NCBI GenBank assembly: GCA_963821095.1
Contig: CAWGCJ010000022.1
Location: 378,761 to 442,760, forward strand
From: CAVPHV01 sp963821095
GTDB taxonomy: Bacteria > Actinomycetota > Acidimicrobiia > Spongiisociales > UBA5794
Direction of reading: 5' to 3'
Length of the DNA stretch: 64,000 nucleotides
Both the position numbers and the translations under genes were made by a program. Below the pieces are notes generated by a model that was not told where the DNA came from, searched no databases, and saw nothing but the letters and a program-made list of their open reading frames with translations. Below, in pieces: positions 1-8,629 of the stretch (position 1 is its first letter; every line of letters starts with the position of its first letter).

Positions 1-1395
1 TTCGTCTCGAACGCGGTGATGGTCGGCTTCATCAATGCCGTTGGCGTGAATATCGTCCTCGGACAACTCGATGACTTCACCGGGTATGAGGCAGACGGCG
101 GAAATCGCGTCGTGCGGGCGTTCGACCTTTTGTTGAACTTCGGTCAGGTGCACTGGCCGACGCTGGCCATCGGCGTCGCCACGATCGCGCTGATCCTGCT
201 CCTCGAACGCACGAAGCTTGGACCGCTCGGTTTGGTAGTGGCGATCATCCTCACCTCGGCAGCGACGTGGGCAATCACCGCCAACACCGACGTTGTTGTA
301 GCGACGCTCAACGACATTGCCGACATCCCGAGTTCGCTCCCGCTCCCGATGCTGCCCGACCTCAGCCTCGTGTTCGCCCTGATCATTCCCGCGCTCTCGC
401 TGGCGTTCGTTGGGCTTGTCCAGGGTGCCGGAATCTCCGCGAACTTCCCGAACCCGGACGGAACCTATCCGAAGGCTTCCCGAGACTTCATCGGTCAGGG
501 GGCGGCGAACGTGGCTTCTGGCATCTTCCAGGGGATGCCGGTCGGCGGATCGATGTCTGCGAGTTCGCTCGTCAAGACGGCTGGCGCGAAGTCGCGGCTG
601 GCACTCATCATCGCGAGCATCGTGATGGCGACCGTGATCCTCGTGTTCGGCGATCTCGTCGGGTACATCGCGATGCCGGCGCTCGCCGGATTGTTGATGA
701 CGGTCGGCTACCGAACGGTGAAACCGGCCGACATCAAGGCGATCTGGAAGACCGGTGCCATGCAACAGACCGTCATGGTGATCACGTTCGTGCTCACCAT
801 GATCATCCCGCTGCAATACGCAGTGCTCGTCGGTGTCGGCATCTCGATGATTCTGTTCATCATCAACCAGTCGAACCAGGTGGTCATCAAGCAGTGGGTG
901 ATGGAAGACGGTGGCCTCCGCGAGACCGACCGGCCCGAAGAGGTCCCTCCGGGTCAAGTCATCATCCTGCAACCCTATGGGAGCCTGTTCTTCGCATCGG
1001 CACCGGTCTTTGAGGAGAAGCTTCCCGACGTCACACCCGAAACGCGGGGCTCCGTCGTGATTCTGCGGCTCCGCGGCCGGAGCGACCTCGGGTCGACGTT
1101 CATGGATGTCCTGGAGAAGTACGGACGAGCTCTGAAGGAACAGGGGAACGAGTTGATGCTCGTCTCGGCAGATGAGAACATGCACGACCAGTTGCAGGTC
1201 GCCGGCGTTGCGGATCTCGTGGGGGAGCAGAACGTGTTCACCTCGGACGAGTGGCTCGGGCAGACCCTACGGACGGCATACGAGCAGGCGGTCGCCTGGG
1301 TCGATGAACACCCGAACGACGAGGCCGCTCCCGCGGATCCCACCCCGTCCGACCCCCCACCCTCCGATCCCGAGGATGAAGCGCCGCCGATCTAG
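1..1395 (+). CDS. SulP family anion transporter with STAS domain (5' end outside window)
   Basis: C-terminal part of a SulP/SLC26-type inner-membrane anion transporter (sulfate, bicarbonate or similar; substrate not readable). The frame is open to base 1 and the first codons read FVSNAVMVGF, matching FVPNSVMVGF inside the full-length paralogue at 53941-55641, so about 120 N-terminal residues are missing. Several hydrophobic helices are followed by a cytoplasmic STAS-like domain starting near the VIILQPYGSLFF segment. The usual STAS Asp-Ser loop is degenerate (SDLGSTF). The protein ends in a Pro/Asp-rich tail. It lies 50 bp upstream of the cobalt transporter operon on the same strand, with no evident functional link. 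The family call is firm. Confidence 0.93.
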   Translation, partial: FVSNAVMVGFINAVGVNIVLGQLDDFTGYEADGGNRVVRAFDLLLNFGQVHWPTLAIGVATIALILLLERTKLGPLGLVVAIILTSAATWAITANTDVVVATLNDIADIPSSLPLPMLPDLSLVFALIIPALSLAFVGLVQGAGISANFPNPDGTYPKASRDFIGQGAANVASGIFQGMPVGGSMSASSLVKTAGAKSRLALIIASIVMATVILVFGDLVGYIAMPALAGLLMTVGYRTVKPADIKAIWKTGAMQQTVMVITFVLTMIIPLQYAVLVGVGISMILFIINQSNQVVIKQWVMEDGGLRETDRPEEVPPGQVIILQPYGSLFFASAPVFEEKLPDVTPETRGSVVILRLRGRSDLGSTFMDVLEKYGRALKEQGNELMLVSADENMHDQLQVAGVADLVGEQNVFTSDEWLGQTLRTAYEQAVAWVDEHPNDEAAPADPTPSDPPPSDPEDEAPPI

Positions 1396-1445
1396 GCCAC
1401 GCTCTGCTGGGGTAATCTGTACGGTCAGCGACGAGGAGGAACGCG

Positions 1446-2126
1446 ATGCATATACCCGATGGCGTGATCGGCCCAGGCGTGAGCGCCGCTGCGGGTGTCG
1501 TTGCCGCTGGTGGGTTCGGTGTCGCTGTCTCTCGTGCGCGGAGATACCTGACCGATCGACTCGTGCCGCTGGCAGCGCTCGTTACCGCGTTCGTGTTTGC
1601 CGGCCAGATGATCAACTTTCCCGTGCTGCCGGGAATGTCGGGTCATCTGATCGGCGGTGTGCTCGCCGCCGTACTGGTCGGCCCGTGGGCCGGCTTCCTC
1701 GTGATCGCAATCGTGCTCCTCATCCAGGCGTTCCTGTTTGCCGACGGAGGGCTCACGGCGCTCGGACTCAATATCGTCAACATGGCGTTGATCGGCGGAG
1801 TCGTCGGCTACGGCGTGTATCGCGTGGTGTTCCGCTTTGCGGGTTCCCGGCCTGACCGGGTCGCGGTGTCCGCCGGGATTGCTGCATTCGTGTCGGTTCC
1901 GCTGGCGGGAATGGGGTTCGTCGTCGAGTTCGCGCTTGGTGGCACGGCCGAGAGTCTCTCGATCGGGGCGATCCTCGCCGCGATGCTCGGGACACACCTC
2001 CTGATCGGGATCGGTGAGGGCTTCATCACGTTCTTCGTTGTCGGCGCGGTGATGAAGGCCCGACCGGACCTGGTCTACGGTTCTCCGACCTTCTCCGGCC
2101 GCAGAACCGAGGAGTTGCTGGCATGA
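1446..2126 (+). CDS. cbiM: Cobalt/nickel ECF transporter substrate-binding membrane subunit CbiM
   Basis: 226-residue S-component of a group I energy-coupling-factor importer for Co2+ or Ni2+. It starts with the family's diagnostic N-terminus MHIPDG, whose amino terminus and His2 form the metal site in this family. About six hydrophobic helices follow, with the conserved core around GQMINFPVLPGMSGHLIGG. A good ribosome-binding site (GAGGAGG) precedes the ATG. First gene of a tight operon with the PDGLE protein, cbiQ and cbiO; the 3' end overlaps the next gene by 4 bp. Only 50 bp separate it from the gene upstream, too little for a cobalamin riboswitch. Sequence alone does not decide between Co and Ni. 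Confidence 0.95.
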   Translation: MHIPDGVIGPGVSAAAGVVAAGGFGVAVSRARRYLTDRLVPLAALVTAFVFAGQMINFPVLPGMSGHLIGGVLAAVLVGPWAGFLVIAIVLLIQAFLFADGGLTALGLNIVNMALIGGVVGYGVYRVVFRFAGSRPDRVAVSAGIAAFVSVPLAGMGFVVEFALGGTAESLSIGAILAAMLGTHLLIGIGEGFITFFVVGAVMKARPDLVYGSPTFSGRRTEELLA

Positions 2127-2443
2127 GTCGTCGCGCCCTCGGCTTGTTCGCTCTCGGTCTGCTGATCACGGTGTTCGTTGCTGTCGTGCTCTCACAGTTT
2201 GCATCCTCCGAACCGGACGGTCTCGAGTACGTGGCTGAGGACCAGGGCTTCGCCGACACGGCAGAAGACCACGATCTCGCAGATGCACCGCTTGCCGACT
2301 ACGGCGAGAATCTCGAGTCCGATGGTGCGATCTCGACCGGCGTCGCCGGGTTCATCGGAGTGGTCGCGTCCCTGGGGGTCGGGTTCGGCTTGTTCTGGCT
2401 GATTCGGGCCCCGAACGCCGACTCGCCGCGCCGGACATCGTGA
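2123..2443 (+). CDS. PDGLE-domain accessory subunit of the cobalt ECF transporter
   Basis: 106-residue membrane protein with an N-terminal helix (residues 4-24), an extracytoplasmic loop carrying the signature SEPDGLEYVAE, and a second helix near residues 72-96. The PDGLE domain accompanies CbiM-type transporters and fills the place of CbiN/NikN, an auxiliary membrane subunit needed for transport. It starts inside the end of cbiM (ATGA overlap) and its stop overlaps the GTG of cbiQ, so all subunits are probably translationally coupled. Confidence 0.9.
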   Translation: MSRRALGLFALGLLITVFVAVVLSQFASSEPDGLEYVAEDQGFADTAEDHDLADAPLADYGENLESDGAISTGVAGFIGVVASLGVGFGLFWLIRAPNADSPRRTS

Positions 2444-3204
2444 GCGGGAGCCACGTCCACGCGCTCTATCGCCATGGGAACTCGCAGCTGCACCGCGCCG
2501 CTCCTCAAGTGAAGATCGTCGCTGCATTCGGGCTCGTGTTTGTGATCGCCCTCACCCCACGGACCGCGATCTGGGCTTTCGCGGTGTATGGGGTAATCGT
2601 TGCAGGGTTGATCGCGGCCGCGAACCTGTCCGTCGCGTTCATCGCACGACGCGCGATCGTTCTGATCCCGTTCCTGGTCGTCGCCCTGCTTTTCCCGATC
2701 GTCGGATCGGGCGAGCGCGTCGAGGTGTTCGGCATCTCACTGTCGGAGCAGGGGTTGTGGGACATGTGGAACGTGTTTGCCAAGGCGGGCCTCGGGTTCC
2801 TCGTCGCGGTCGTTCTGGCGGCCACTACCGCGATTGCCGACCTCCTTCGCGGCCTCGATGCTCTCCACATGCCGCGGATCGTCACATCGATCATCGGATT
2901 CGCTGTGCGATACATCGATATTGTCGGAGCGGATTTCGGTCGGATGCGGGTCGCCCTCGCCTCTCGTGGCTACCAGGGGCGATCGATCGCGACGTGGCGT
3001 GTCTACGCAAGGACCGTTGGGTCGGTGTTCGTGCGCACCTACGAGCGAGGGGAGCGTGTCTACCTTGCGATGCTGTCGCGCGTCTACAACGGGACCATGC
3101 CGTCCGCCGGGGTCGTTGCCGTTCCCGGCGCCCAATGGGCGGCCGCCGCGGCGATCGTCGGCTCGGCGGCGATCGTCATGGTCGCGTCCAGGGGTTTGGC
3201 GTGA
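2440..3204 (+). CDS. cbiQ: Energy-coupling factor transporter transmembrane protein CbiQ
   Basis: 254-residue T-component that couples the CbiO ATPases to CbiM. It begins with the usual CbiQ amphipathic N-terminus (HRAAPQVKI) and several membrane helices. The cytoplasmic coupling region includes RMRVALASRGYQGR, matching the conserved A-R-G coupling-helix motif that contacts the ATPase. Start GTG at 2440 overlaps the preceding stop. The 3' end overlaps the GTG of cbiO by 4 bp. Confidence 0.93.
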   Translation: MSGSHVHALYRHGNSQLHRAAPQVKIVAAFGLVFVIALTPRTAIWAFAVYGVIVAGLIAAANLSVAFIARRAIVLIPFLVVALLFPIVGSGERVEVFGISLSEQGLWDMWNVFAKAGLGFLVAVVLAATTAIADLLRGLDALHMPRIVTSIIGFAVRYIDIVGADFGRMRVALASRGYQGRSIATWRVYARTVGSVFVRTYERGERVYLAMLSRVYNGTMPSAGVVAVPGAQWAAAAAIVGSAAIVMVASRGLA

Positions 3205-3950
3205 GTACGCCCGTGATCGAGATTGACGGGCTCGGCTATCACTACCCGGACGGCACCGTTGCCCTTGAAGATGTGGACCTCCATATCCACCAAGGTGAGC
3301 GGGTTGCCCTGCTCGGGCCGAACGGTGCCGGCAAGACCACGCTGATCCTCCACATGAACGGCATCTACCTGCCGCAGACGGGGACGGTTGCCGTCTCCGG
3401 GTATCCGGTGACCGACGACAACCTGGTCGACATCCGCAGGAGGGTGGGGATCGTCTTCCAGGATCCAGACGACCAACTGTTCATGCCGACGGTGCGTGAA
3501 GATGTCGGCTTCGGTCCGGCCAACCTCGGCCTCACCGGCACCGACCTCGACAACCGGGTCAACCAGGCGCTTGCCGCCGTGGAGGTGAGTGACCTTGCCG
3601 ATCGCCCGCCCAACCATCTGTCGTTTGGCCAGAAGCGCAGAGTGGCGATCGCCGGGGTCATGGCGATGCAGCCTGAGATACTCGTACTCGACGAGCCGAC
3701 GTCGAACCTTGATCCGGCGAGCCGCAAGGATCTGACCGTGATCCTCGACAGCCTCGAGGTGACGCAACTGATCGTGACCCACGACCTGCTCTACGCGCTC
3801 GAGGTGTGCGAACGATCCGTGATCATCGACGCAGGACGGATTGTGGCCGACGGAACCACCCGCGACGTGCTTGGCGATCCGGACCTGCTTGCCGAACACC
3901 GGCTTGGCCTGCCTGCCGGCCTCCGCATCGAGGATGTAGCGACACCGTGA
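3201..3950 (+). CDS. cbiO: Cobalt ECF transporter ATP-binding protein CbiO
   Basis: 249-residue ATPase of the cobalt/nickel importer. Walker A is GPNGAGKTT near residue 38, the Q-loop is VFQDPDDQLF, the ABC signature is LSFGQKRR (a common CbiO variant of LSGGQ), Walker B is ILVLDEPTSNLDP and the switch His is in IVTHDL. GTG at 3201 overlapping the cbiQ stop is preferred over earlier in-frame starts because homology begins there. Its stop overlaps the GTG of the menC-like gene. Confidence 0.95.
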   Translation: MSTPVIEIDGLGYHYPDGTVALEDVDLHIHQGERVALLGPNGAGKTTLILHMNGIYLPQTGTVAVSGYPVTDDNLVDIRRRVGIVFQDPDDQLFMPTVREDVGFGPANLGLTGTDLDNRVNQALAAVEVSDLADRPPNHLSFGQKRRVAIAGVMAMQPEILVLDEPTSNLDPASRKDLTVILDSLEVTQLIVTHDLLYALEVCERSVIIDAGRIVADGTTRDVLGDPDLLAEHRLGLPAGLRIEDVATP

Positions 3951-4876
3951 CCGGGCAGCCCGTGGAGCGAGGCGACGGAACCGGGACGCTGACCGGCCGG
4001 ATGTGGGAGGTCGCCATACCGCTCCACTCGCCGTTCACGAACGCTTCCGGCACGGTCGTGAATCGTCGTGTGGTCATCGTGTCGATCAGCGACGGCTTCT
4101 TGACCGGGTGGGGCGAGGCGGCACCCTATCCGGGAATCACGCCCGACACGGTCGATGACGCCTGGGACACGCTCGGGCGGGGGAGTGTGCTCGCTCCTTC
4201 TGCGGCCGCCGCCGTCGACGAAGCGCTGACCGATCTCGAAGCGCGGCGTGCTGCTGTGCCGTTGTGGAAGAGCATTGGTGGGTCTCGGCGGTCTGTGCCG
4301 ACATCAATTGCTGTTGGCCTGGACGAGGATCCGATAGCACGGGTGGAGGCGACGGGCGCCGCCGGCGTGAAGCTCAAGATCCGGCCGGGCGACGACGCGA
4401 GCCGCGTGGCAGTGGTGCGAGCGGCGTTGCCGGAACTTTCGATTGGCGTCGACGCCAACGGTTCCTACCGGTGGGACGAGCGGGCGGCGCTCCTCCGACT
4501 CGACAAGTACGCGATCGACTACATCGAACAGCCGTTCCCGGCGGATGACCTTGAGTCACACACCCGACTGAGGGATGAGATCGTCGCCGCGGTGGCCCTG
4601 GACGAGCCGATCGATTCGACGTCGTCGGCTATCGGTGCGATCGAGGCCGGCGCCGCAGACATGCTCGTGGTGAAACCGGCCCGACTCGGTATGACCACGG
4701 CGCGTGTCATCCACGACATTGCCCTCGCCGCCGGCCTCCGGATCAAGGCTTCCGGGCTGGTCGAGACCGCCATTGGGAGGGCGCACACGCTCGCAATTGC
4801 CACGCTGCCGGCGGCTGTCTCCTCAGACGTCGCCGCACCGGACTGGTACCTGGAGGGGCGGCGTCGATGCTCTTGA
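3947..4876 (+). CDS. menC: o-Succinylbenzoate synthase-like enolase-superfamily enzyme
   Basis: 309-residue member of the muconate-lactonizing/OSBS branch of the enolase superfamily. Visible catalytic elements are the KLK (KxK) motif in GVKLKIRPG, metal ligands in VDANGSY, IEQPF and ALDEPI, and the C-terminal Lys in IKASGLVETAIG, the last typical of MenC. OSBS dehydrates SHCHC to o-succinylbenzoate in menaquinone synthesis. N-acylamino-acid racemase or dipeptide epimerase activity cannot be excluded, and no other men gene is nearby. GTG at 3947 overlaps the cbiO stop by 4 bp, so it is probably the last gene of the cbi transcript. Confidence 0.75.
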   Translation: MTGQPVERGDGTGTLTGRMWEVAIPLHSPFTNASGTVVNRRVVIVSISDGFLTGWGEAAPYPGITPDTVDDAWDTLGRGSVLAPSAAAAVDEALTDLEARRAAVPLWKSIGGSRRSVPTSIAVGLDEDPIARVEATGAAGVKLKIRPGDDASRVAVVRAALPELSIGVDANGSYRWDERAALLRLDKYAIDYIEQPFPADDLESHTRLRDEIVAAVALDEPIDSTSSAIGAIEAGAADMLVVKPARLGMTTARVIHDIALAAGLRIKASGLVETAIGRAHTLAIATLPAAVSSDVAAPDWYLEGRRRCS

Positions 4877-4957
4877 GCCGGCCGTCGTGGGAGACCGCGT
4901 GGAAGTCTCGGATCGGCCAGGGGTGGGGTTCGACCCGGATCCCGGCGCGTTCGAGCG

Positions 4958-5758
4958 CTACGTCGTCCGTGAATCGGTCCTCGGTTCGAGGATCTGGGAC
5001 TGAACGACCCTGCCGACGGGTCCGTCGGCGTCGAAGAGATCGGAGTCTGCGGAGCCGATCCCTGTGGCGTGCTGGTGAGCACGCGACCGCATGCCGAGCC
5101 ACGGCCCGGTCGGAAGGCGATGGAGCATGAGGCTCACATCCGGGTTCACGTACAACCAGTCGCTGCCGTCGAGCGCCATCGAGTTGCCGTTGCCGACGTC
5201 TGAGAGCGTCGCCGTCTGTACCAACGGGGTCGTCGGCTCGTGCTCGACGACCGGCACCAGCAGCCGTACCCACGACAGACCCTCACCGAGCGTGAAGAAC
5301 GAGTCGTTGACCGTCCGCGCCTCGATGGCATGGCTGTGGAAACGTTCCTGATCGGTGACGTCGAATCCGAAGCGGCCCCATGAGATCGCCTCAGCCTCGT
5401 CGAGCCCCGGGGGAGGGGTCCAGGAGTCGACCGGATCCGGGATTGGCACCTCGCTCGTCCGAATCTTCAGACCCGAGGCCCGGGCCACGGGCTGACCGGC
5501 TGCAACGAGCACGGCGTCGACAACCTGGATTCGGCGCCCATCCCGGGCCACCGTCGTGTCGACGCTCAGCGGTATGTCGACCGGTACACCGCGGAAGAGG
5601 TCCACGGTCAGCCGTACGACCTGCATCGGAACGGTGCTCGGCGTTCGTTCGACCGCCCGTGCGAGCAACCCGACCGGCGGACCACCGTGCTGGATGTCAC
5701 CCGACCAGATACTCCGCGTCAGACCGGTGGGATGGAAAGGCCTCGCCGTCGCGGACAT
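4958..5758 (-). CDS. Acyl-CoA thioesterase family protein (double hotdog)
   Basis: 266-residue protein with the layout of TesB-like double-hotdog thioesterases: an N-terminal QHGGPPVGLLARA segment (hotdog helix), a central VVRLTVDLFRGVP strand region, and a C-terminal half with SMALDGSDWLYVNPDVSLMLHR and PTGPWLGMRSR typical of the second domain. It probably hydrolyses acyl-CoA, fitting the acyl-CoA dehydrogenase gene nearby on the same strand. It is convergent with the menC-like gene (82 bp gap). Substrate unknown. Confidence 0.8.
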   Translation of the reverse strand: MSATARPFHPTGLTRSIWSGDIQHGGPPVGLLARAVERTPSTVPMQVVRLTVDLFRGVPVDIPLSVDTTVARDGRRIQVVDAVLVAAGQPVARASGLKIRTSEVPIPDPVDSWTPPPGLDEAEAISWGRFGFDVTDQERFHSHAIEARTVNDSFFTLGEGLSWVRLLVPVVEHEPTTPLVQTATLSDVGNGNSMALDGSDWLYVNPDVSLMLHRLPTGPWLGMRSRAHQHATGIGSADSDLFDADGPVGRVVQSQILEPRTDSRTT

Positions 5759-5781
5759 AGAGCGCGGGGGACATGGCAGGA

Positions 5782-5844
5782 AGCTACCAGCTACGAGCTG
5801 CGAGCTGCGAGCTGTGAGCTGCGAGCTACGAGCTGAGCTCGAGC
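5782..5844 (+). repeat. Heptanucleotide GAGCTGC-type tandem repeat
   Basis: About eight degenerate 7-base units of GAGCTRY (GAGCTGC, GAGCTGT, GAGCTAC) in tandem between the thioesterase start and the acyl-CoA dehydrogenase stop. A shorter copy on the opposite strand follows at 5900-5924, and a related array lies at 29222-29253. Noncoding; it resembles cyanobacterial short tandemly repeated (STRR) heptamers in form. Confidence 0.85.
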
Positions 5845-5899
5845 CAGAGTCCTCTCCCTTGGTGGGAAGTGGGACGCAACGCCACAGCCGCCCGGTGTT

Positions 5900-5924
5900 G
5901 CTCGAGGCTCGCAGCTCGGGGCTC
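5900..5924 (-). repeat. Short inverted copy of the GAGCTGC heptamer repeat
   Basis: Read on the minus strand this is GAGC-CCC-GAGCTGC-GAGCC-TCGAGC, directly after the acyl-CoA dehydrogenase stop codon. With 5782-5844 it forms a facing pair that could fold into an imperfect stem. Confidence 0.6.
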
Positions 5925-5929
5925 TCGCC

Positions 5930-7066
5930 TCACTCCACCGGCAACCCGAACCCGCGGGCAATGATCAGGCGCTGCATCTCGCTGGTCCCTTCGCCGATCT
6001 CGAGGACCTTCGCGTCGCGATAGTGGCGGGCGACGAGGGTGTCGTCGAGGAATCCGGCACCGCCGAAGACTTGGGTCGCGTCGCGAGTCGCCGTGACGGC
6101 CGACTCGGTTGCGTAGAGCTTCGCTCGGGCGGCGGCGTGCTTGTAGGGCTGGCCGGTGTCCTTGAGCCATGCGGCCTTGTAGGTGAGGAGGCGCGCCGCT
6201 TCGACCATGACCTCGATATCGGCGATCTTGAAGGCGATGCCCTGATACGAGCCGATGGGGCTTCCAAACGACATCCGATCCTGGGCATAGGCAACCGTCT
6301 CGTCGAGGCACGACTGGAGCACGCCAACGGCGAGTGCGGCAATGGCGATCCTGCCGTCATCGAGAATCGAGAGGAACTGCCGGAATCCGTCGCCTCGCGT
6401 TCCAAGGAGGTGATCCTCAGGGACGCGGCACTCGGTGAAGCTGAGGCCGTGGGTGTCGGAAGCATGCCAGCCCATCTTCTCGTACGACGGTTCGACCACG
6501 AACCCAGCGGTACCGGCCGGGACGATGATCGCGGAAATCTCGTCGGGGCCGGTTCTGGCGGTCACGGTCACCAGGGAGGTGATGGCGGTGCCGGAATTGG
6601 TGATGAACGCCTTCGAACCGTTGATCACCCATTCGCCATCAACCAAGTCGGCCCGGGTTTGGGTCGCCCCAGCATCGGATCCACCGCCTGCCTCCGTGAG
6701 GCCGAAGCCCGCGAGCGTGCGGCCCGCGATGAGATCGGGAAGCCATCGGTCTTTCTGGGCGTTCGTGCCGAACTCGGCGATCGGATTGATGCCCAGACCC
6801 ACAGCCGCCTCGAGGGTGATCGCAATCGACTGATCGACGCGGGCCAACTCCTCGATCGCGATGCACAGCGTCGTGAAGTCTGAGCCGGAACCGCCGTACT
6901 GCTCCGGAAACGGCAGCCCGAAGAGGCCGAGGTCACCCATCTTGGCGACCACGTCGAGCGGGAAGGCTCGCGTCCGGTCCCACTCACGGGCGTGCGGGGC
7001 GACTTCTGCGTCGGCGAACTCTCGCATTACCCGGCGAAATGCGACGTGCTCTTCCTTGAACTCCAC
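5930..7066 (-). CDS. Acyl-CoA dehydrogenase
   Basis: 378-residue FAD-dependent acyl-CoA dehydrogenase, first step of beta-oxidation or of branched-chain acyl-CoA breakdown. Conserved signatures are FGLTEAGGGSDAGATQTRA (substrate/FAD site), the RMSFGSPIGSYQGI region, TQVFGGAGF, and the catalytic Glu in EIGEGTSEMQR near the C-terminus. Length is normal. The short-/medium-chain-like Glu position favours straight short/medium acyl-CoA, but the substrate is not certain. No electron-transfer flavoprotein genes are in the window. The fadN-fadA pair at 19.6-23.2 kb could complete the spiral. Confidence 0.93.
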   Translation of the reverse strand: MEFKEEHVAFRRVMREFADAEVAPHAREWDRTRAFPLDVVAKMGDLGLFGLPFPEQYGGSGSDFTTLCIAIEELARVDQSIAITLEAAVGLGINPIAEFGTNAQKDRWLPDLIAGRTLAGFGLTEAGGGSDAGATQTRADLVDGEWVINGSKAFITNSGTAITSLVTVTARTGPDEISAIIVPAGTAGFVVEPSYEKMGWHASDTHGLSFTECRVPEDHLLGTRGDGFRQFLSILDDGRIAIAALAVGVLQSCLDETVAYAQDRMSFGSPIGSYQGIAFKIADIEVMVEAARLLTYKAAWLKDTGQPYKHAAARAKLYATESAVTATRDATQVFGGAGFLDDTLVARHYRDAKVLEIGEGTSEMQRLIIARGFGLPVE

Positions 7067-7161
7067 CTGAGGGGCCTCCCCGTGCGCTCGCTGCCAGCCT
7101 ATCTAGATGAGGCCTCGCGCGTCCCGCTAGAGTCGCAGGAACGATCCAAGGGAGGGTTCAT

Positions 7162-7443
7162 ATGTGTTGTTTCTTCGCTGCGTTGGTGACGCTTGGTCCC
7201 CGCTTCGCAATCCTGATCTGGTGGCTGATGCAACCTGCCCGCTGGGAAGCCGCATTCTCGAGCTTCTTCTGGCCGTTCCTTGGGTTCATCTTCGCTCCGT
7301 GGACCACGATGTCGTGGGTCGCCGTGGCGCCTGGCGGGGTCACGGGCTTCGACTTCTTCATCGTCGCCATCGGAGTCTTCCTGGACATCGCCAGCTACGG
7401 AGCGAGCGAGTACGGCCGCAGGGAGCGGTACGCCGCTGTCTAG
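7162..7443 (+). CDS. Small hypothetical membrane protein
   Basis: 93 residues with two strongly hydrophobic segments (about 4-22 and 58-76) and a WWLMQPARW motif between them. A clear GGAGGG ribosome-binding site lies 5 bases before the ATG, and a TAGAGT -10-like box lies about 25 bases before it. No family recognised beyond small actinobacterial membrane proteins. It reads in parallel with the next gene, 33 bp downstream. Confidence 0.7.
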   Translation: MCCFFAALVTLGPRFAILIWWLMQPARWEAAFSSFFWPFLGFIFAPWTTMSWVAVAPGGVTGFDFFIVAIGVFLDIASYGASEYGRRERYAAV

Positions 7444-7475
7444 GTTCCTGCAACCGATCGATTGGCCGACGCCTG

Positions 7476-8084
7476 ATGGACACGGCCGTCGCGCTCGTAC
7501 AGAGCTACCTGTATATGAATGGGTACTTCACCGTCACGGAGTATCCGGTCCTCGAACTGATGGAGGATGGCGAGTACCGCACCGTCACCGACGTTGACGT
7601 GCTCGCCGTCCGCATCCCGGGTGCAGGACGGGGCGGCGGCGAAGTCGGCGGCACGTTCGTCGGCGTCGACCCGGATCTCGACGTCGACCTCGAACGGATC
7701 GACCTCATCATCGCCGAGGTGAAGGAAGGCCGGGCCGACCTCAACGCGTCGGCCCGTGACCCGAAGGTGCTGCGCGCGGCGCTGAATCGGTTCGGTGCCC
7801 TCGGCGAGGAACGCGTGTCGCGCGTGATCGCCGACCTGCTCGAAAACGGGGAGGCCGACCATCCGGACGGACCGCGGGTCCGCCTCATGGCGTTCGGAGC
7901 CCGCCCGCCGACGCAGCGTGACGTCTCGCACCGGTGGAGGCTCCACGGCGATATCGCCGGATACATGTACCGCAGGATCGGTCAGAACTGGTCGGCAGCG
8001 CAGGCGATGCAATCGAAGGATCCTGCGCTCTCGTTCATGTTGCTGTTGGAGAAGGCCGTTCGCGGAGAGTCGAAGGAGAGGTAG
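7476..8084 (+). CDS. Uncharacterised protein with PD-(D/E)XK-like core
   Basis: 202-residue soluble protein that I cannot place in a named family. The segment TDVDVLAVR, followed about 40 residues later by IDLIIAEVKEGRADLN, has the spacing and pattern of the D...ExK core of restriction-like nucleases or their inactive relatives. That is inference from pattern only. ATG at 7476 is chosen because the sequence becomes protein-like there; upstream in-frame codons lie inside the preceding gene. It is followed by trmL. Confidence 0.6.
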   Translation: MDTAVALVQSYLYMNGYFTVTEYPVLELMEDGEYRTVTDVDVLAVRIPGAGRGGGEVGGTFVGVDPDLDVDLERIDLIIAEVKEGRADLNASARDPKVLRAALNRFGALGEERVSRVIADLLENGEADHPDGPRVRLMAFGARPPTQRDVSHRWRLHGDIAGYMYRRIGQNWSAAQAMQSKDPALSFMLLLEKAVRGESKER

Positions 8085-8116
8085 GGGAGCGGCCACGCCG
8101 ATCCCGGACCACCCGC

Positions 8117-8572
8117 ATGTTCCACGTTGTCCTGCACCGACCGGAGATCCCGCCCAACACCGGCAACCTCATGCGGCTGTGCGTGAACACCGGGAACCGA
8201 CTCCACCTCATCCGCCCGCTCGGCTTCGACCTGGACGACGCGCGCCTGCGCCGCGCCGGACTCGACTATCGCGAGTACGCCGACGTCGAGGTGTACGACG
8301 ACCTGGATGCCTTCCTCGACACCGTCCGCCCGCCTCGTGTGTTCGCATTCACCCAGCATGCCGAGCATCTCTACACGAACGTCGCATACGCAGACGGCGA
8401 CGCCCTGATGTTCGGCAGCGAGTCAGACGGGTTGCCGCCCGAGGCACTCGGTCATCCCGCCGTCGAGGATCGGCTGCGCATTCCGATCGCGCCGGGAGGT
8501 CGGTCCTTGAACCTTGCGAACGCCGCGGCGATCGTCGTCTACGAAGCGTGGCGCCAGGCCGACTTCGCATAG
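8117..8572 (+). CDS. trmL: tRNA (cytidine(34)-2'-O)-methyltransferase TrmL
   Basis: 151-residue SPOUT methyltransferase, about the length of E. coli TrmL. It uses SAM to 2'-O-methylate the wobble base of tRNA-Leu. N-terminal motif LHRPEIPPNTGNLMRLC, middle motif FGSESDGLP, and the C-terminal trefoil-knot motif RIPIAPGGRSLNLANAAAIV ending in YEAWRQ are all present. The ATG is chosen because the family N-terminus begins there. Confidence 0.93.
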   Translation: MFHVVLHRPEIPPNTGNLMRLCVNTGNRLHLIRPLGFDLDDARLRRAGLDYREYADVEVYDDLDAFLDTVRPPRVFAFTQHAEHLYTNVAYADGDALMFGSESDGLPPEALGHPAVEDRLRIPIAPGGRSLNLANAAAIVVYEAWRQADFA

Positions 8573-8616
8573 GGCCGGAGCCTCGTTGATTCCCGACCTG
8601 CCTGCGTCCGATCCGG

Positions 8617-8622
8617 TACCTT
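8617..8622 (+). promoter_or_regulatory. Leaderless-type -10 box TACCTT
   Basis: TACCTT lies 7 bases before GTG 8630 of the hotdog gene, with no ribosome-binding site between. This matches the TANNNT-N6-9-start pattern repeated across the window. Confidence 0.45.
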
Positions 8623-8629
8623 GATGGCC

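Noticed and set aside
1396..1445. A cobalamin riboswitch before cbiM
   Set aside because: Only 50 bp are available and they contain a normal ribosome-binding site; a B12 riboswitch needs well over 150 bases.
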